DNA of 64,000 bases from Hoplostethus atlanticus (Eukaryota; Chordata; Actinopteri; Trachichthyiformes; Trachichthyidae), in NCBI GenBank assembly GCA_034670405.1, contig JAXDDX010000048.1, positions 1,116,001 to 1,180,000 on the forward strand, written 5' to 3'. The position numbers and the translations under genes are program-made. This document shows, piece by piece, positions 1-10,312 of this stretch. How positions within the stretch are numbered: position 1 is the first letter of the stretch; every line of letters starts with the position of its first letter. The notes beneath the pieces are model-generated. The model made no database searches, had not been told where the DNA came from, and saw only the letters and a list, made by a program, of their open reading frames with translations.

Positions 1-463
1 GGTAGACAGGCAGGCAGGCAGACGGAGAGACGAGATGATGGGCTGGGTTGCAGGCAATGATCCTGAGGCAGAGGAGAGTAAAGTTAGCGAGACGTAGAGA
101 AACAAGAGATAACTAGAACACACAATTCTAGGAGCCGGAGACGAGGAATACCACAGTGGCTGAATCAACGATCTGGCGATGAGTGGGAGGAAAGCCGGGG
201 TTTTTGTACTGGTGGTGATGAGTAGATGGATGGCAGGTGTGCGAGGTAGAGCAGGTGAGCGGGAGATGGTGATTAGCCGAGGAGGAGCCGGAGTCTGAAG
301 CCACGCCCGCCAACACAAACACACAGACAGACAGACATGGTAGAGACACTGGAGGCATGGCCGAGAAAAAAATAGAATTGCTGTGATGTGGGCCAAGTAA
401 ATTAAGCCAGAGAGTTAGACCACCAGCTTCCTCACATCAAGTCTCCGGTTCAAGCAGCACACT
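1..463. other. Non-coding, no recognised feature
   Basis: Purine-rich sequence with short CAGG and CAGA runs (about 8-25 and 323-338). No conserved protein or RNA gene was seen on either strand. Confidence 0.4.
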
Positions 464-640
464 TCAATTCAACTTTCTTGTCATTATACTATGCCGTAGC
501 ATAGTGGGGGGCGGTGGGGGTAGCCTTGAAAGGGCCTAGAAACTCTAATAGCTCCGGGGCCTACTACTGTATTAATCAAATTATTAATGGATGTGAACAT
601 TAATGGATGTGAAAGCTTCCCCAACTGGAGGGCAAGCAAA
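464..640 (-). mobile_element. Possible LINE 3' tail (antisense)
   Basis: On the minus strand 464-500 reads like the common fish LINE end in which an ATAATGACAA word is followed by AAAGTTGAATTGAA. Beside it, a 16-bp unit (attaatggatgtgaa type, about 584-615) is repeated in tandem. The diagnostic part is short, so this is tentative. Confidence 0.3.
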
Positions 641-2891
641 CAAGACCTAAACTGCCCATGTCCAATTAAACACTGATTTGTCTGTAGCAGTGTCAATCAA
701 TCGATCACAGCAGTGAGACCTAGTTGATTGCTGCTATGAAGACTATGTGATTGATTACACTTTTTCAAACTGTTTTGTTACGATGTGTGAAATTAAGAAT
801 ACTGTCCCATTTCTGGGTGGTTGAGAATCAGTTTTGTTTCAATAGTCAGTATCATATCTGGTGGTGGAGACAAGGTGAGTGCGTGCATAAGCGCATGCAT
901 GAACATGTGCGAGAAAAATCTGGTCACCCTACCTATAGATATCAGCTACAGCTTAGCAAACATTTCAAAACGTAACTACACATTAATGTGTTGTATTATG
1001 AATCATGTCTAGAGACGACAATGCACTTCACTCTCTTATTTTGATGTTAAAAATTTGAATTTCCACCTTGTAGGGTTAGCATGTAAAACCATGTGGTACC
1101 TGCTTTTCTGGAAGTGGTGGTATGTGGAAGAAAGCCGCATCAAACCATAGGTTAGAGCACTCTTACAATTGCTGAAAAATGACTGAACATACCCGACCAA
1201 AGATGTTAAGGGTCCCCCTACCACCAGCAAAAAGCCCTGCCATTGTCCAAGTCCTAGGCTAAAATACTGTATGGAAGAATCCATTATCATTAACTGCAGG
1301 GGAGCTTGAATTAATATGCAAATAACATGTCATACAGATATATTGGCCTGGCTCCTCCTGGCTACACAGTCTCTTCACAAAATCAACATGAACTACACAA
1401 GCAACAAAGAAACTCAACTATCATGATAGGAAGACAAAAGAAAATAAACTATATAAAACAAACCCATTCTAACCCCCCTCCCAATTCAGCCCACATGGTA
1501 AAGTCCAATGAGACCAATCAGCAGCAGCATCCACACATTGCGCGCTAGGGTGTTGACACTGCCACAAAGCCTGGCCTCAATCAGGAAGTGGACCTCAGAG
1601 GAAAACAAGGTTAAAACAAACCAAAGACATGTACAAAATAGATAAAGTATTATTAATCTGAATAACCAAATAAAGTACATTGTTCAACTGAAATGGGCCC
1701 TTTTCCAGTAGAAACATCAAAATGAGAATATCAAATAAGCCATAATAATTAAACTATATAGCTTAAAAATAGTGAATGTGTAGTGGCTGTTCACCTGAGA
1801 GTTGAGGGGGCAGATTCCTAACCCTCACACACCTGAATGTCATGTCTGTGCCCTTCCTTGCCAATGTTCTATCTGATCCAGGTCCGCACATAGTTTGAAC
1901 TTTTACAGTATATGCAGTTGTGATAAAATCCAAGCAGTTTAGTTTCTCTCAGCATAACTGAAATCAGTAGATCTGACTTTCATTGAACTCTAAATAATGA
2001 ACTCATACTGTTTGATTCAGTGTGTTTGGCAAACATCCATTTAACTATTATCAAAGCACAAAAGGGATAAAATAAGGCCAAGGTTAAGTAAAGAATTGTT
2101 GAATTGTTGAACATTTTACAAGCTTCGCTAGCAAATGTTAGCGAGATAGCTTTAGGGTAGGTATAAATAGCTAATCAAACTACAAACGTTGGAGATCTTA
2201 TAGTCACATACAAACCCTCCTGCAGGCAAATTTAGACAACATTGCAGCACATCACTCAGAAGAGAGGCAGAGAACAGTTCCAGTCAAACAAACGCACCTC
2301 CAAAGCTCTACTCTTTTCCAATTCACTAAGATATAAAGGAAAACTGATCGTCAGAGCGGCAATTCCATTTGAGGTTACTCGAACTCGAACGGAAGACCGG
2401 ACTTTGAATCCCCTTCTCCACAAACAGCTGTGACACTGTGCGGTCTTTCTAGAATACAAGTTTTCAGCATTCCTGCACATTCACCTTGCAGATTATTATT
2501 ATTATGGGAATAATAATTAACTAAGAGCCTCAAATCTCTGGCTATTGCTTGGAGGTATGCAGCCATTGATGTTAGTATCGGGTAGTATCAATTCAACAAC
2601 TCATCCTGAAATTGCAGTTTCGTGCCTCGCCAGTTACTGCAGGCTCAGTAGCCACAGTATATCTCAATGAGTTTTGATGAGAAACTCAGAATGCGAGGTT
2701 CGATTTACTTGTACCAGTATGTACCATTGCAGACTTTGTACATTTCGAGCTTGAGAATGATTCATTCAAAATGATTTGTTCGTTCTTTTTTGCACAGCAC
2801 TAGTAGCTTTACATGTAAAAATGTTGTGATTTCAGTACATGTAACCATTAATTAGACTAAGTTAAAATGATTTTTTTTTTTTTCACAAGTA
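641..2891. other. Non-coding, no recognised feature
   Basis: AT-rich sequence without a recognisable gene, RNA or transposon end. Short reading frames here lack conserved motifs and codon bias. Confidence 0.4.
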
Positions 2892-2936
2892 TTCAAACTT
2901 GAAATACAATAAAAAAAATTGTATTTCAAGTTTGAA
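2892..2936. repeat. Perfect 19-bp inverted repeat (hairpin)
   Basis: Arms 2892-2910 and 2918-2936 are exact reverse complements, separated by a loop of seven A. The arm begins TTCAAACTTGAAATAC. A T-rich tract (2871-2883) precedes it. It may be the remnant of a small foldback element. Confidence 0.85.
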
Positions 2937-3311
2937 AATTTTACCAAGCAACCTTAAATACGAGTACAAATTAATTGCTGCAAAGATTCAATACTGAGCT
3001 TCAAACTTGTTGAATCTATTAAATGTGATTTCTGCATTTCCTCTAGTCTATCTAATAAACTGTCTAATTTCATCTGGTGCTGATATCAACTGCATTTGGG
3101 TCTAACATTGTTAGCTTGCAACGTGCCATCACTCACTTAATGAGAAAATCCTACATGAAGTATCTTTAATGTGTTTAAATATCACACTATATCAGAGCAA
3201 TTTCCAATGGATGAAGGTCCTTTTGTAGCTTGAATATTTTTTTACACATAACATTTAATTTTGAGAATGATGGAGCTGATTTTTGAACATACAATATAAA
3301 TATTTTGAAAT

Positions 3312-3470
3312 TAAAGGTGCAATAAGTAAGATTTGTCCCTGATTTTTTTTGTCCCATAGCACATAATCTATCCGTGGGGGGTTGACAGGGTTGTTCATCA
3401 ATATCAATGATTCAACAATTACTTGTGCCATGTGCTGAGATTTCTCAATTTCAAAACTTAATTTCTAGCC
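3312..3470 (+). mobile_element. MITE-like element, left end (TAAAGGNGCAATAAGT family)
   Basis: Starts TAAAGGTGCAATAAGT and shares the internal words CCATAGCACA and GTGGGGGGTTGA with the complete copy at 61240-61501. Matching continues to the TTTCAAAAC word, and the right end is lost or diverged. Confidence 0.65.
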
Positions 3471-4439
3471 ATACTTTGTTTTGGAACAAAAAATGTCCAC
3501 CCATTGTAGTTGTAAGACACTCCCAATCTTGTGACAGTTGACTGCTATGATTTGTCAGGGAATTCATACCAAAGTGAAATTCTGTCTCAGTTCTATACAC
3601 GATTAGACCCCTTAACCACACCATCCCATCCCTGCCTGTATCCGAAATACTTGGGAACATAATTGAATGTCCTCAAAGTATAGTGTTGTAGATTAGCCAC
3701 TACAATGAACCCCTATAATAAAACTCCATTCTCGCTGTGTCTCTTTTTGTGCTATGGAGTAGCAGTGACCATGACCAAGCGCTCTCTCCATGTATTTGTA
3801 AGGCAAAACAGGCTGAGCCACAGCTGTGTTTCTTGGGCTGTCAACAGTTTAGATACTGAGGCATTCATCAATACCTGGCCCCTGCCTGTCTCTTTGTGTG
3901 TTTTTAGCACGTTTGCATATTAAATGCACCATATCCTCTGGCCCACTGGACGCACTGGCAGGTGCATTCAGGACTGAGCTTTTTATTCAGTAGGTCTGCT
4001 GGTCCTGAAAAAAAGAATCAGCTGTCAAGTGTTGGGTTGGGAGTTCAACCAATGAGCAGCGATGTAGTAAATGAAAAGGCTAAATACAGATATAAACAGA
4101 GCAACTGATTTGTTGAAGGAAAAATACACCTTCAGATACACTTCCACTGTTAGATATATGTGAATTTGTGATGTTCAATCCATTCCAGGAGTTATGTGAT
4201 GAAGTGTTGTAATTTACTTTTTGGTGTACCCACTTTCTCTCAGCCTTCCTTGTACTTCTACCAGCCCCCGGGTGTCGGATCTAAGGTTTGATACCAATTT
4301 GACATGGTGTCCGACAGTGGTACAGCCTAAAATACTCAGCCCAAAAATCAATTTCCCCATAGAGAGCTCTTTAGAAAATGTCTACATGGTTCACTTCTCT
4401 AAAACCTAGAGCAGAGTCCTTGAACTATGAAGTTATTAA
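3471..4439. other. Non-coding, no recognised feature
   Basis: No gene or transposon end recognised. Sequence just upstream of 4440 may still be very decayed gypsy DNA. Confidence 0.35.
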
Positions 4440-4724
4440 TCACAATGGAGTTTTATGATGGAGTCAGGTTCTGAATCAGATGGAGGAGAAGGAAATCATC
4501 AGGAAGTCCACAAGCGAATATCCATCACCTTTGGTGCTTGTGTGGAAAAAGACCTCAGAGTGTGTACAGACTTCCACTGGCTGAAAAAGAGGACCCTGAA
4601 GGATCCTTATCCTTTCCCCCACCAGGTCAATTGCCTGGCTGCACTTGGATGTGAACTGGCAACTGTCTCTTCAGTACGATGGATTTGACCTCCGGGTTCT
4701 TTAACTTGCAAGTAGTCTGCCTTT
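4440..4724 (+). pseudogene. Ty3/gypsy reverse transcriptase fragment, first part
   Basis: Different frames give IIRKSTSEYPSPLVLVWKK, then CTDFHWLKKRTLKDPYPFPH with LAALGCE, then FSTMDLTSGFFN. These are the ordered N-terminal blocks of a Ty3/gypsy reverse transcriptase, the last being the motif with the first catalytic Asp. At least two frameshifts separate them, so the gene is dead. The coding path stops at 4724, where an LTR-like insertion begins, and resumes at 6967. Confidence 0.85.
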
Positions 4725-5277
4725 TGTTAGATCCCCGAAGCGAGATCAGCCTCTTATCGGTCAGACAGAGGTGTCTCACTTGGTGCCAGCTCTCCGTTTA
4801 AAGGGTCCGAGTTAGAAGCCTAAGCCTAGTGGGTATTACCCGGTTAGGTTAAGTCTAACTATCTAAGCTGGTGGCGAGGAGATTCGCCTGGCTTCTGACT
4901 GCCTTCGTCCGGACGTCTTACCCTTCTCAATCCGATGTCGCTGCCGGGCCAAACAGCGCTAGAGCCCAGCGACGCTATCGGCCACGTCCGTTAACGGCAG
5001 CTCTCCCCTATGATCAGTGCACTTGTTACGTGCCAGGTTAGTTTTAGCGGCTTGGATAATAAGCCCCAAGGGTACTGTTTGATTTAATTGGCTAGAGAAA
5101 CCTATAAGAACCTTTTAGTTATTATACACACCTACATACCTAACCTTTTACTACCTTGGAAGAATTCAATCATTCGATGTCCACTACTTTCTTGAATGGG
5201 TTATAATATTTATTAAATGCTTTAGCAAGGGCATACCATACAGCGTTATCAGATTTGACCAATAATATTGAACTCTA

Positions 5278-5380
5278 TACCTCGAACCTCCCCGGTGCAT
5301 CATACACCGCCGCTCCGGGTTGGTTCTACCGTACCATATACCTCGAACCTCTCCCAGGCCTCATACACCGCGGCCTTAGG
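5278..5380. repeat. Imperfect 61-bp-spaced duplication inside the LTR-like insertion
   Basis: ATACCTCGAACCTC starts at 5278 and again at 5339. Both copies continue with a CATACACCGC word about 20 bases later and differ by several substitutions between the words. Confidence 0.7.
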
Positions 5381-5630
5381 CAGTAGGTCCTACAGATACG
5401 CTTCCCCGGAGGTGGGAGATTCAACCAGTATAAAGTTCTACAGCAATCGATTTTTAACAATAAGGATAATAATAAACAAATAATAATAAAATTATTAATA
5501 AAGAAAGATCAATTACAATGCTGTGGTATGATAATTCTAATCATATAATTTAGGAACGAGAGAGGGAGAAAACCTGGCGGATCAGACCTTGTTCCTCTCC
5601 TGCTGTTGCCGCTGTAATTCAGTGATGGTT

Positions 5631-5678
5631 TCGTCTGGGTACGAACTCAGTGTAGATCTCGTCTGGGTACGAGCTCAG
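5631..5678. repeat. 20-bp direct repeat
   Basis: TCGTCTGGGTACGAACTCAG at 5631-5650 recurs at 5659-5678 with one change, with an 8-bp spacer. Confidence 0.85.
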
Positions 5679-6519
5679 ATAAGGAAGAGCGACTCTCAAT
5701 TCCTGATGTTATTGCGACAGCGGTCCGGCAGAGTGAGCGAGGGAGACAAAGGAGTTAAATTTCTATCTTGCAGTCTTGGTAGTTGGTTGATCCTTCATTC
5801 GGTTGGTCTTGTCTTCAATGCACAAAGTTCAGTTCGGAAACTGCAGATATTCTTCAAAGTCTTTCACTCCGGAGTGCAGAAAATACTCTAAGTCTAAATC
5901 CCATCCACGGACGGTGGAGATTCTTCTTAGTGTTTTCCTGCTCCGTAGTTGCTCTCTTCTCTTCTCGTGTTAAGGGTTTGCATGAAGTAGGATCAACCAG
6001 GCATATTCGGAGACAGTCAAGCAACCCTGAATAGCCCCGTTTCCTATGTCTCCAATAGTCTTATACCTCTACTACGGCCATAAATTACCATGTCATTATC
6101 CTCGGTCCTCAGATGAACCTGGCCTCTCCTCTCTCTCCGCGTTCCCTTAACTTCACATCATTTGATTCGTTACAACATCTTATTCGTTACAACATCATCT
6201 GCTTCACCACATCTTAATCATCAGTTATTTCTATTGCTTCACCTCCTTGTCCCAGGATGTCTTGCTCTCGGGCCTCCGTTTGCAATAGTGACCGGCGGCA
6301 CTTCTCTAGGTCCGCTTTACTCTGGCCTTGACCTAACTACCACAGGTTATTGCACATTGTTCCCTGTCTTAGCAGCAGTCATATTTACAGTCATGTTTTC
6401 TATCCCTCACATAGAATACATACTTTGAATCAACCTTGATCCCTAGCTAAAATTCACATAGCTTATCCATCAACATGGATCCTAAGCTGATATTAATATT
6501 ACATACAAATTTCTCTCAT

Positions 6520-6583
6520 TTTGTACACACATACCAATCATTGGTTAATACTTTGTACACACATACCAATCATTGGTTAATAC
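6520..6583. repeat. Perfect 32-bp tandem duplication
   Basis: Two identical adjacent copies (6520-6551, 6552-6583) beginning TTTGTACACACATACC. The identity suggests a recent duplication in an otherwise old element. Confidence 0.9.
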
Positions 6584-6966
6584 AATTCTAACAGTCTGCT
6601 CTTTTCTAGGCCTTGCAGAGATATTCACACTTCCTCTTTTACTCCCGGCCTGGCTCCATTCAACACAACAATGTTTATGAATCACTCTAGTTTCTTTGTT
6701 TAATGATTTTCTAACTTCCTCTGCCTAGCTGCAGACTCTGCAGACTCTTCTGGGCCTAAATGATTACTCCTGCATTTCTAGCTTCAACATTTCTAGCGTT
6801 AGCTTTAGCTGATTACACAATAGCATTCTTAGCTTTAACTGAATCTCTTAAGTATTGCTCCCTCTGCTGGATTAGATAAGTGTTACACATTTTTGGTCTT
6901 TTCTAGGTGTCTGACCTTTCTTTCTTAACATCTGATCTTAACATCTGATCTTCAACTTACTTGACA

Positions 6967-7085
6967 CTTTACTACTCCTGAGTACAGCCTTGAGCAGGGC
7001 CTCTGCAATAGCGAGTCTGCTGTGCCAAATGAATGATTTGTTAGTGTTTGCAGCTTGCGAGAAGTCTGCTTTGGAGCGCCTTCAG
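6967..7085 (+). pseudogene. Ty3/gypsy reverse transcriptase fragment, second part
   Basis: Reads FTTPEYSLEQGLCNSES, corresponding to the LPQGLxNSP block of gypsy RTs, then QMNDLLVFAACEKSALERL, the active-site strand. The expected Y-x-D-D box reads Q-M-N-D, so the first of the two Asp residues is lost. The reading frame changes between the two blocks. It continues the fragment at 4440-4724 and is cut off at about 7085 by a LINE. Confidence 0.85.
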
Positions 7086-7850
7086 ATCGTTTGACTACCT
7101 GAAGCCGGTGATGTTCCTCATACCACTCCACATGTCCCTCACCTGGTCCTGCTGCAGCTGGTCCTCCATCTTTGCCTTGTAGGCTCTCTTCTCCTCCTTA
7201 ATCCTCATCTTCAGCTCCTTCTGGACACTTTTAGCCTTGTCCTTGTCTCCCTCTCTGAAGGCCCTCTTCTTCTCGTTCAGTAGGGCCTTCAGGGCGCTGG
7301 TGATCCAGGGTTTGTTGTTTGGGAAACAGCGTACCTTCCTGGTGGGAACGTTGTTATCTGCACAAAAATGTATGTAGTCAGTGAGTCTGTCAATGTTCTC
7401 CCCATGCAACTCATAGAACACATCTAAGTCTGTTGCCTCAAAACAATCCTGTAAGGCCTCATTAGCCTCCGGTGACCATCTTCTCAGCGTCCTGGTGGTC
7501 CAGGCTGCCGCTGGACAATAGGCTCCCTTGACATTAGCATACAGTAAGTCCAAAGTCTTATGTTCCCTGGTAGGGCACTTGACAAATTGTTTGGAGGTCG
7601 GAAATGTAGAGGAGAGGGAGGCATGGTTGAAACCCCCAGAGATCACCATGAAGGCACTGGGGTGTTCCATCTGGAGCCTGGCAGTCACAGAGTGGATGGC
7701 ATCACACGATGCACCAGCGTCGGTGGCGGAATGTATACAGCGACAACAATGGCAGCTGTGAACTTTTTCGGTAGATAGTAGGGGCACAGGCTAACAGCTA
7801 GCAGTTCAATGTCCGTGCTATAGAAACGTTCCTTAACAGAACATAGTGAA
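7086..7850 (-). mobile_element. Non-LTR retrotransposon (LINE): endonuclease end and linker, inverted segment
   Basis: The long minus-strand reading frame (7095-7787) and the frame just upstream of it carry the C-terminal half of an APE-type endonuclease. Visible motifs are YYLPKKFTAAIVVAVYIPP, HPSAFMVISGGFNH (the conserved S-G-D-F-N-H with Asp changed to Gly) and DLLYAN. A linker follows, with NNKPWITSALKALLNEKKR and MWSGMRNITGFR, which leads into the reverse transcriptase in fish LINEs. Part of the endonuclease is deleted near the LDLLYAN block and the catalytic Asp is missing, so it is non-functional. The segment is in opposite orientation to the 3' part of the same element at 7851-8605. 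Confidence 0.8.
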
Positions 7851-8605
7851 CACAGATGTGACGGCCTACAGAGAGGAGGTCAGTGGCCTGGCAGTGTGGT
7901 GGCAGGACAATAACCTTTCTTTCAACATCGACAAGACCAAGGAGCTGATCATGGACTACAGGAAACAGGTGCATGCACGTCCCCATCCACATCAATGGAG
8001 CTGAGGTGGAGCGCGTCGAGAGCTTCAAGTTCCTCGGTGTCCACCTCATCTGCACCGTTGAGAGCATCTTGACTGGGTGCATCACCGCCTGGTATGGCAA
8101 CAGCACAGCCCCTATATCAGGTGGTGTCAGAGGAAGGCCCTGAAAATCACCAAGTACCTCAGTCACCCAGCTCACAGATTGTTCACTCTGCTACTGTCTG
8201 GCAAACGGTACCGGAGCATCGGCTCTCGGACCAACAGGCTCTGAGACAGCTTCTACCCCCAAGCCATAAGACTGCTAAACAGCTGACCGATGGCATCCTG
8301 GTCGATCCACTCCATCCCTAACCTGCACTGACTGCACTGACTGTATGCACCTTACAGACTCTACCACTCCTGCCATTCATTCTGGACTTTATACTTATAT
8401 GTCAGCCTGTACTCATACACTTAATCCTGTACTTATACACTTTATATATAGTCTTCTTTTATATATTCATTTTTATTGTTATTATTGTACTTAGTTTTTG
8501 ATTATTGTGTCTTTTGCACTGTAGGTAAGGCTTGTAACTACGCATTTCACTGTATTGAACACACCTGCTGTATTCACTACATGTGACTTGACTTGACTTG
8601 CTGAA
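7851..8605 (+). mobile_element. LINE 3' part: RT C-terminus and 3' tail
   Basis: Plus-strand frames give YREEVSGLAVWW and WWQDNNLSFNIDKTKE, the C-terminal region of a fish LINE reverse transcriptase, then FKFLGVHLI and LTGCITAWYGNS. The 3' UTR (8330-8605) ends with GCATTTCACTGTATTGAACA and an (ACTTG)n tail at about 8586-8601. Together with the inverted segment to its left this makes a 5'-inverted, internally deleted LINE copy. Confidence 0.8.
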
Positions 8606-9345
8606 AGAGAGGGGGAAGAAGATGGGTGTAGATGGGAGTGAACAATTTACATTGTAGTGGATGAGAATGCTAAAACATACAGGATCTGTGACATGGTTAC
8701 TGGACAAAAGAAGGTGGCCCATAGGAACCTGCTGATGCCAGTGAACTTCCTCCCTGTGGATGTCACGAGTGCAGTATCCGACCCAGCCTCATCCTTGCTC
8801 GTTGCCCAGTCTTCCACTCTGAGTGTTGATGATGTAGGAGAGAGTACAGAGAACACATCTGAGGGAGACATCTGAGTGGATTCTTGTGCCAGGAGTGAGG
8901 AACCGAATGTGAACAGTGAGGGGAACTCACCAGTGATTGAGAGCGCAGCGCCCATTGCTGAGAGAGAGAGGGATAATTCCTTGACGGATCTAGAGTCTGT
9001 GGACTCTGAAGGAAGCGCCCGGGATTGGATTACAGTTATCTGTTCCGGATCATTCACAAACCGATTGCTATTGATGTTGGGAGTGTAGCCTCGGTGCCTC
9101 AGGACATCTCAGGGATGCCTGAAGACCAGTTGGAAGATCAGACCGTGACTGCACTGCACTGATTCGCAAGCTCCACCCACACACTTTGATTGTCCTACTG
9201 TTCACACACAGGCTAGGTCTAGGTTAGACCGTTTTATCAGACCGGTTAACAGGTTGATACAGACCATGTCTAGTCAAGATGTTGTTCATGATATAAAGCT
9301 CAATGTTCAGGCTGTTTGTAAGTCAATTTTTGGCTTTTAGTGACT
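8606..9345 (+). pseudogene. Ty3/gypsy pol 3' end (integrase C-terminus)
   Basis: The frame starting at about 8652 reads TYRICDMVTGQKKV and VAHRNLLMPVNFLP, the C-terminal tail of gypsy integrases (the HRNLLLP motif). Acidic Ser-rich sequence follows, with stops at 8873 and later, then RPVNRLIQTMSSQDV and a stop at about 9341. It is on the same strand as the RT fragments at 4440-4724 and 6967-7085 and is probably the same element; RNase H and most of integrase are missing between them. Confidence 0.7.
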
Positions 9346-10312
9346 GAGTCCGAAATGTATAACACGCATTGTATTACATGTTTGTCAGGTCATTTGCTGT
9401 TGGGATGCCATTTCTTACAATAGGCTTATAGTATACAGTGTGTAAGCGTCTGGTGGGGTGTACAAGGCAGCCTAGTACTGGTAGCTGGTTTGAGGGATTA
9501 GCGCTGCTCTAATACCACTTCATCCTTATGGTATACCTTTTAGGTAATTTGCTAATATTTGCTAAATTGTTATTTTTAATGTTTTAACATTAATTTTAGT
9601 GTGATGATTTGTGTGTCTATTTGACAGCTAATAATAGTTTTAAAGAAATCTTTCATTTCACCATTTTGAAGCTAGTTAAGGTCTTTAATGACATTCCATC
9701 CACTGTCACATGACTCATGTAATGAGTCTTTATTATTGCACTAGTTTCTTTGTGGAAAATTAATGTATTCCTTTATTTTGTACATTTAGGATTGCCAGAT
9801 ATGCAGATCAGTTAGAAGACAATTATATGTTGTATTTGTCTTCTCCAGGTATGTGGCTCCATATAATTTGTGTATATATTTTGTTTCCAATTTGTGTATT
9901 GTAGCTGGTAATTTTCCAAACACAGTTGCACTTCATACTATGCCCAGTAGGTTGTGCTAGTTTTCCTTTTTGTTTAAATCCTGTTTTCGTTCTACTTTGG
10001 GGGAAGGTAGGAGTTGTGAATGTCATTGTGTATGTTTTAATGTAACAGAAAAAGAAGAAAAAAGCTTTTCCTGAATATTTTGAAACTCTGTCATACAATT
10101 CTGTTTTAAGTACTCAGTCTATATGATCAACAGTCTAACCATGAATCTAATGGTATTGTCAAAGATTTTTTTATTTTTATATATCGATGTATTCTTTGCA
10201 CTACATTAGCAGTAGCTCTGCTCTTGTAGGGGTTTGCCAGATATGCAGTGACTAGTCAGAAAACAATTATATATGTTTTATTTGTCTTCTTCAGAGAGAG
10301 ACTGAATAAGTG
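9346..10312 (+). mobile_element. Probable 3' non-coding/LTR region of the gypsy element, with internal direct repeat
   Basis: It follows the pol stop directly. 9788-9850 and 10228-10300 share TTGCCAGATATGCAG and an ACAATTATAT...TTTGTCTTC block in the same orientation, about 440 bp apart. No LTR boundary or target duplication could be fixed. Confidence 0.4.

Larger units (their letters stand above)
4725..6966. mobile_element. 2.24-kb LTR-like insertion with 4-bp target duplication
   Basis: This block splits the gypsy reverse transcriptase. It begins TGTTAGATCC and ends TTACTTGACA, that is TG...CA, and is flanked on both sides by CTTT (4721-4724 and 6967-6970). Removing it and one CTTT brings the two halves of the RT coding path together at an A-F-T-T-P sequence, which is the family's expected wording. 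It has no recognisable protein. It is more GC-rich at 4730-6060 than its surroundings and has internal duplications at 5278-5380, 5631-5678, 6520-6583 and 6925-6951. TG...CA ends and a 4-bp duplication fit a solo LTR of a retrovirus-like or LTR element; 2.2 kb is long for a solo LTR, so a small LTR-derived non-autonomous element is possible. Orientation is unclear. Confidence 0.6.

Noticed and set aside
4730..5060. Possible rRNA or tRNA gene because of the locally high GC content
   Set aside because: No rRNA core sequence, cloverleaf or A/B box could be read, and the block lies inside the LTR-like insertion.
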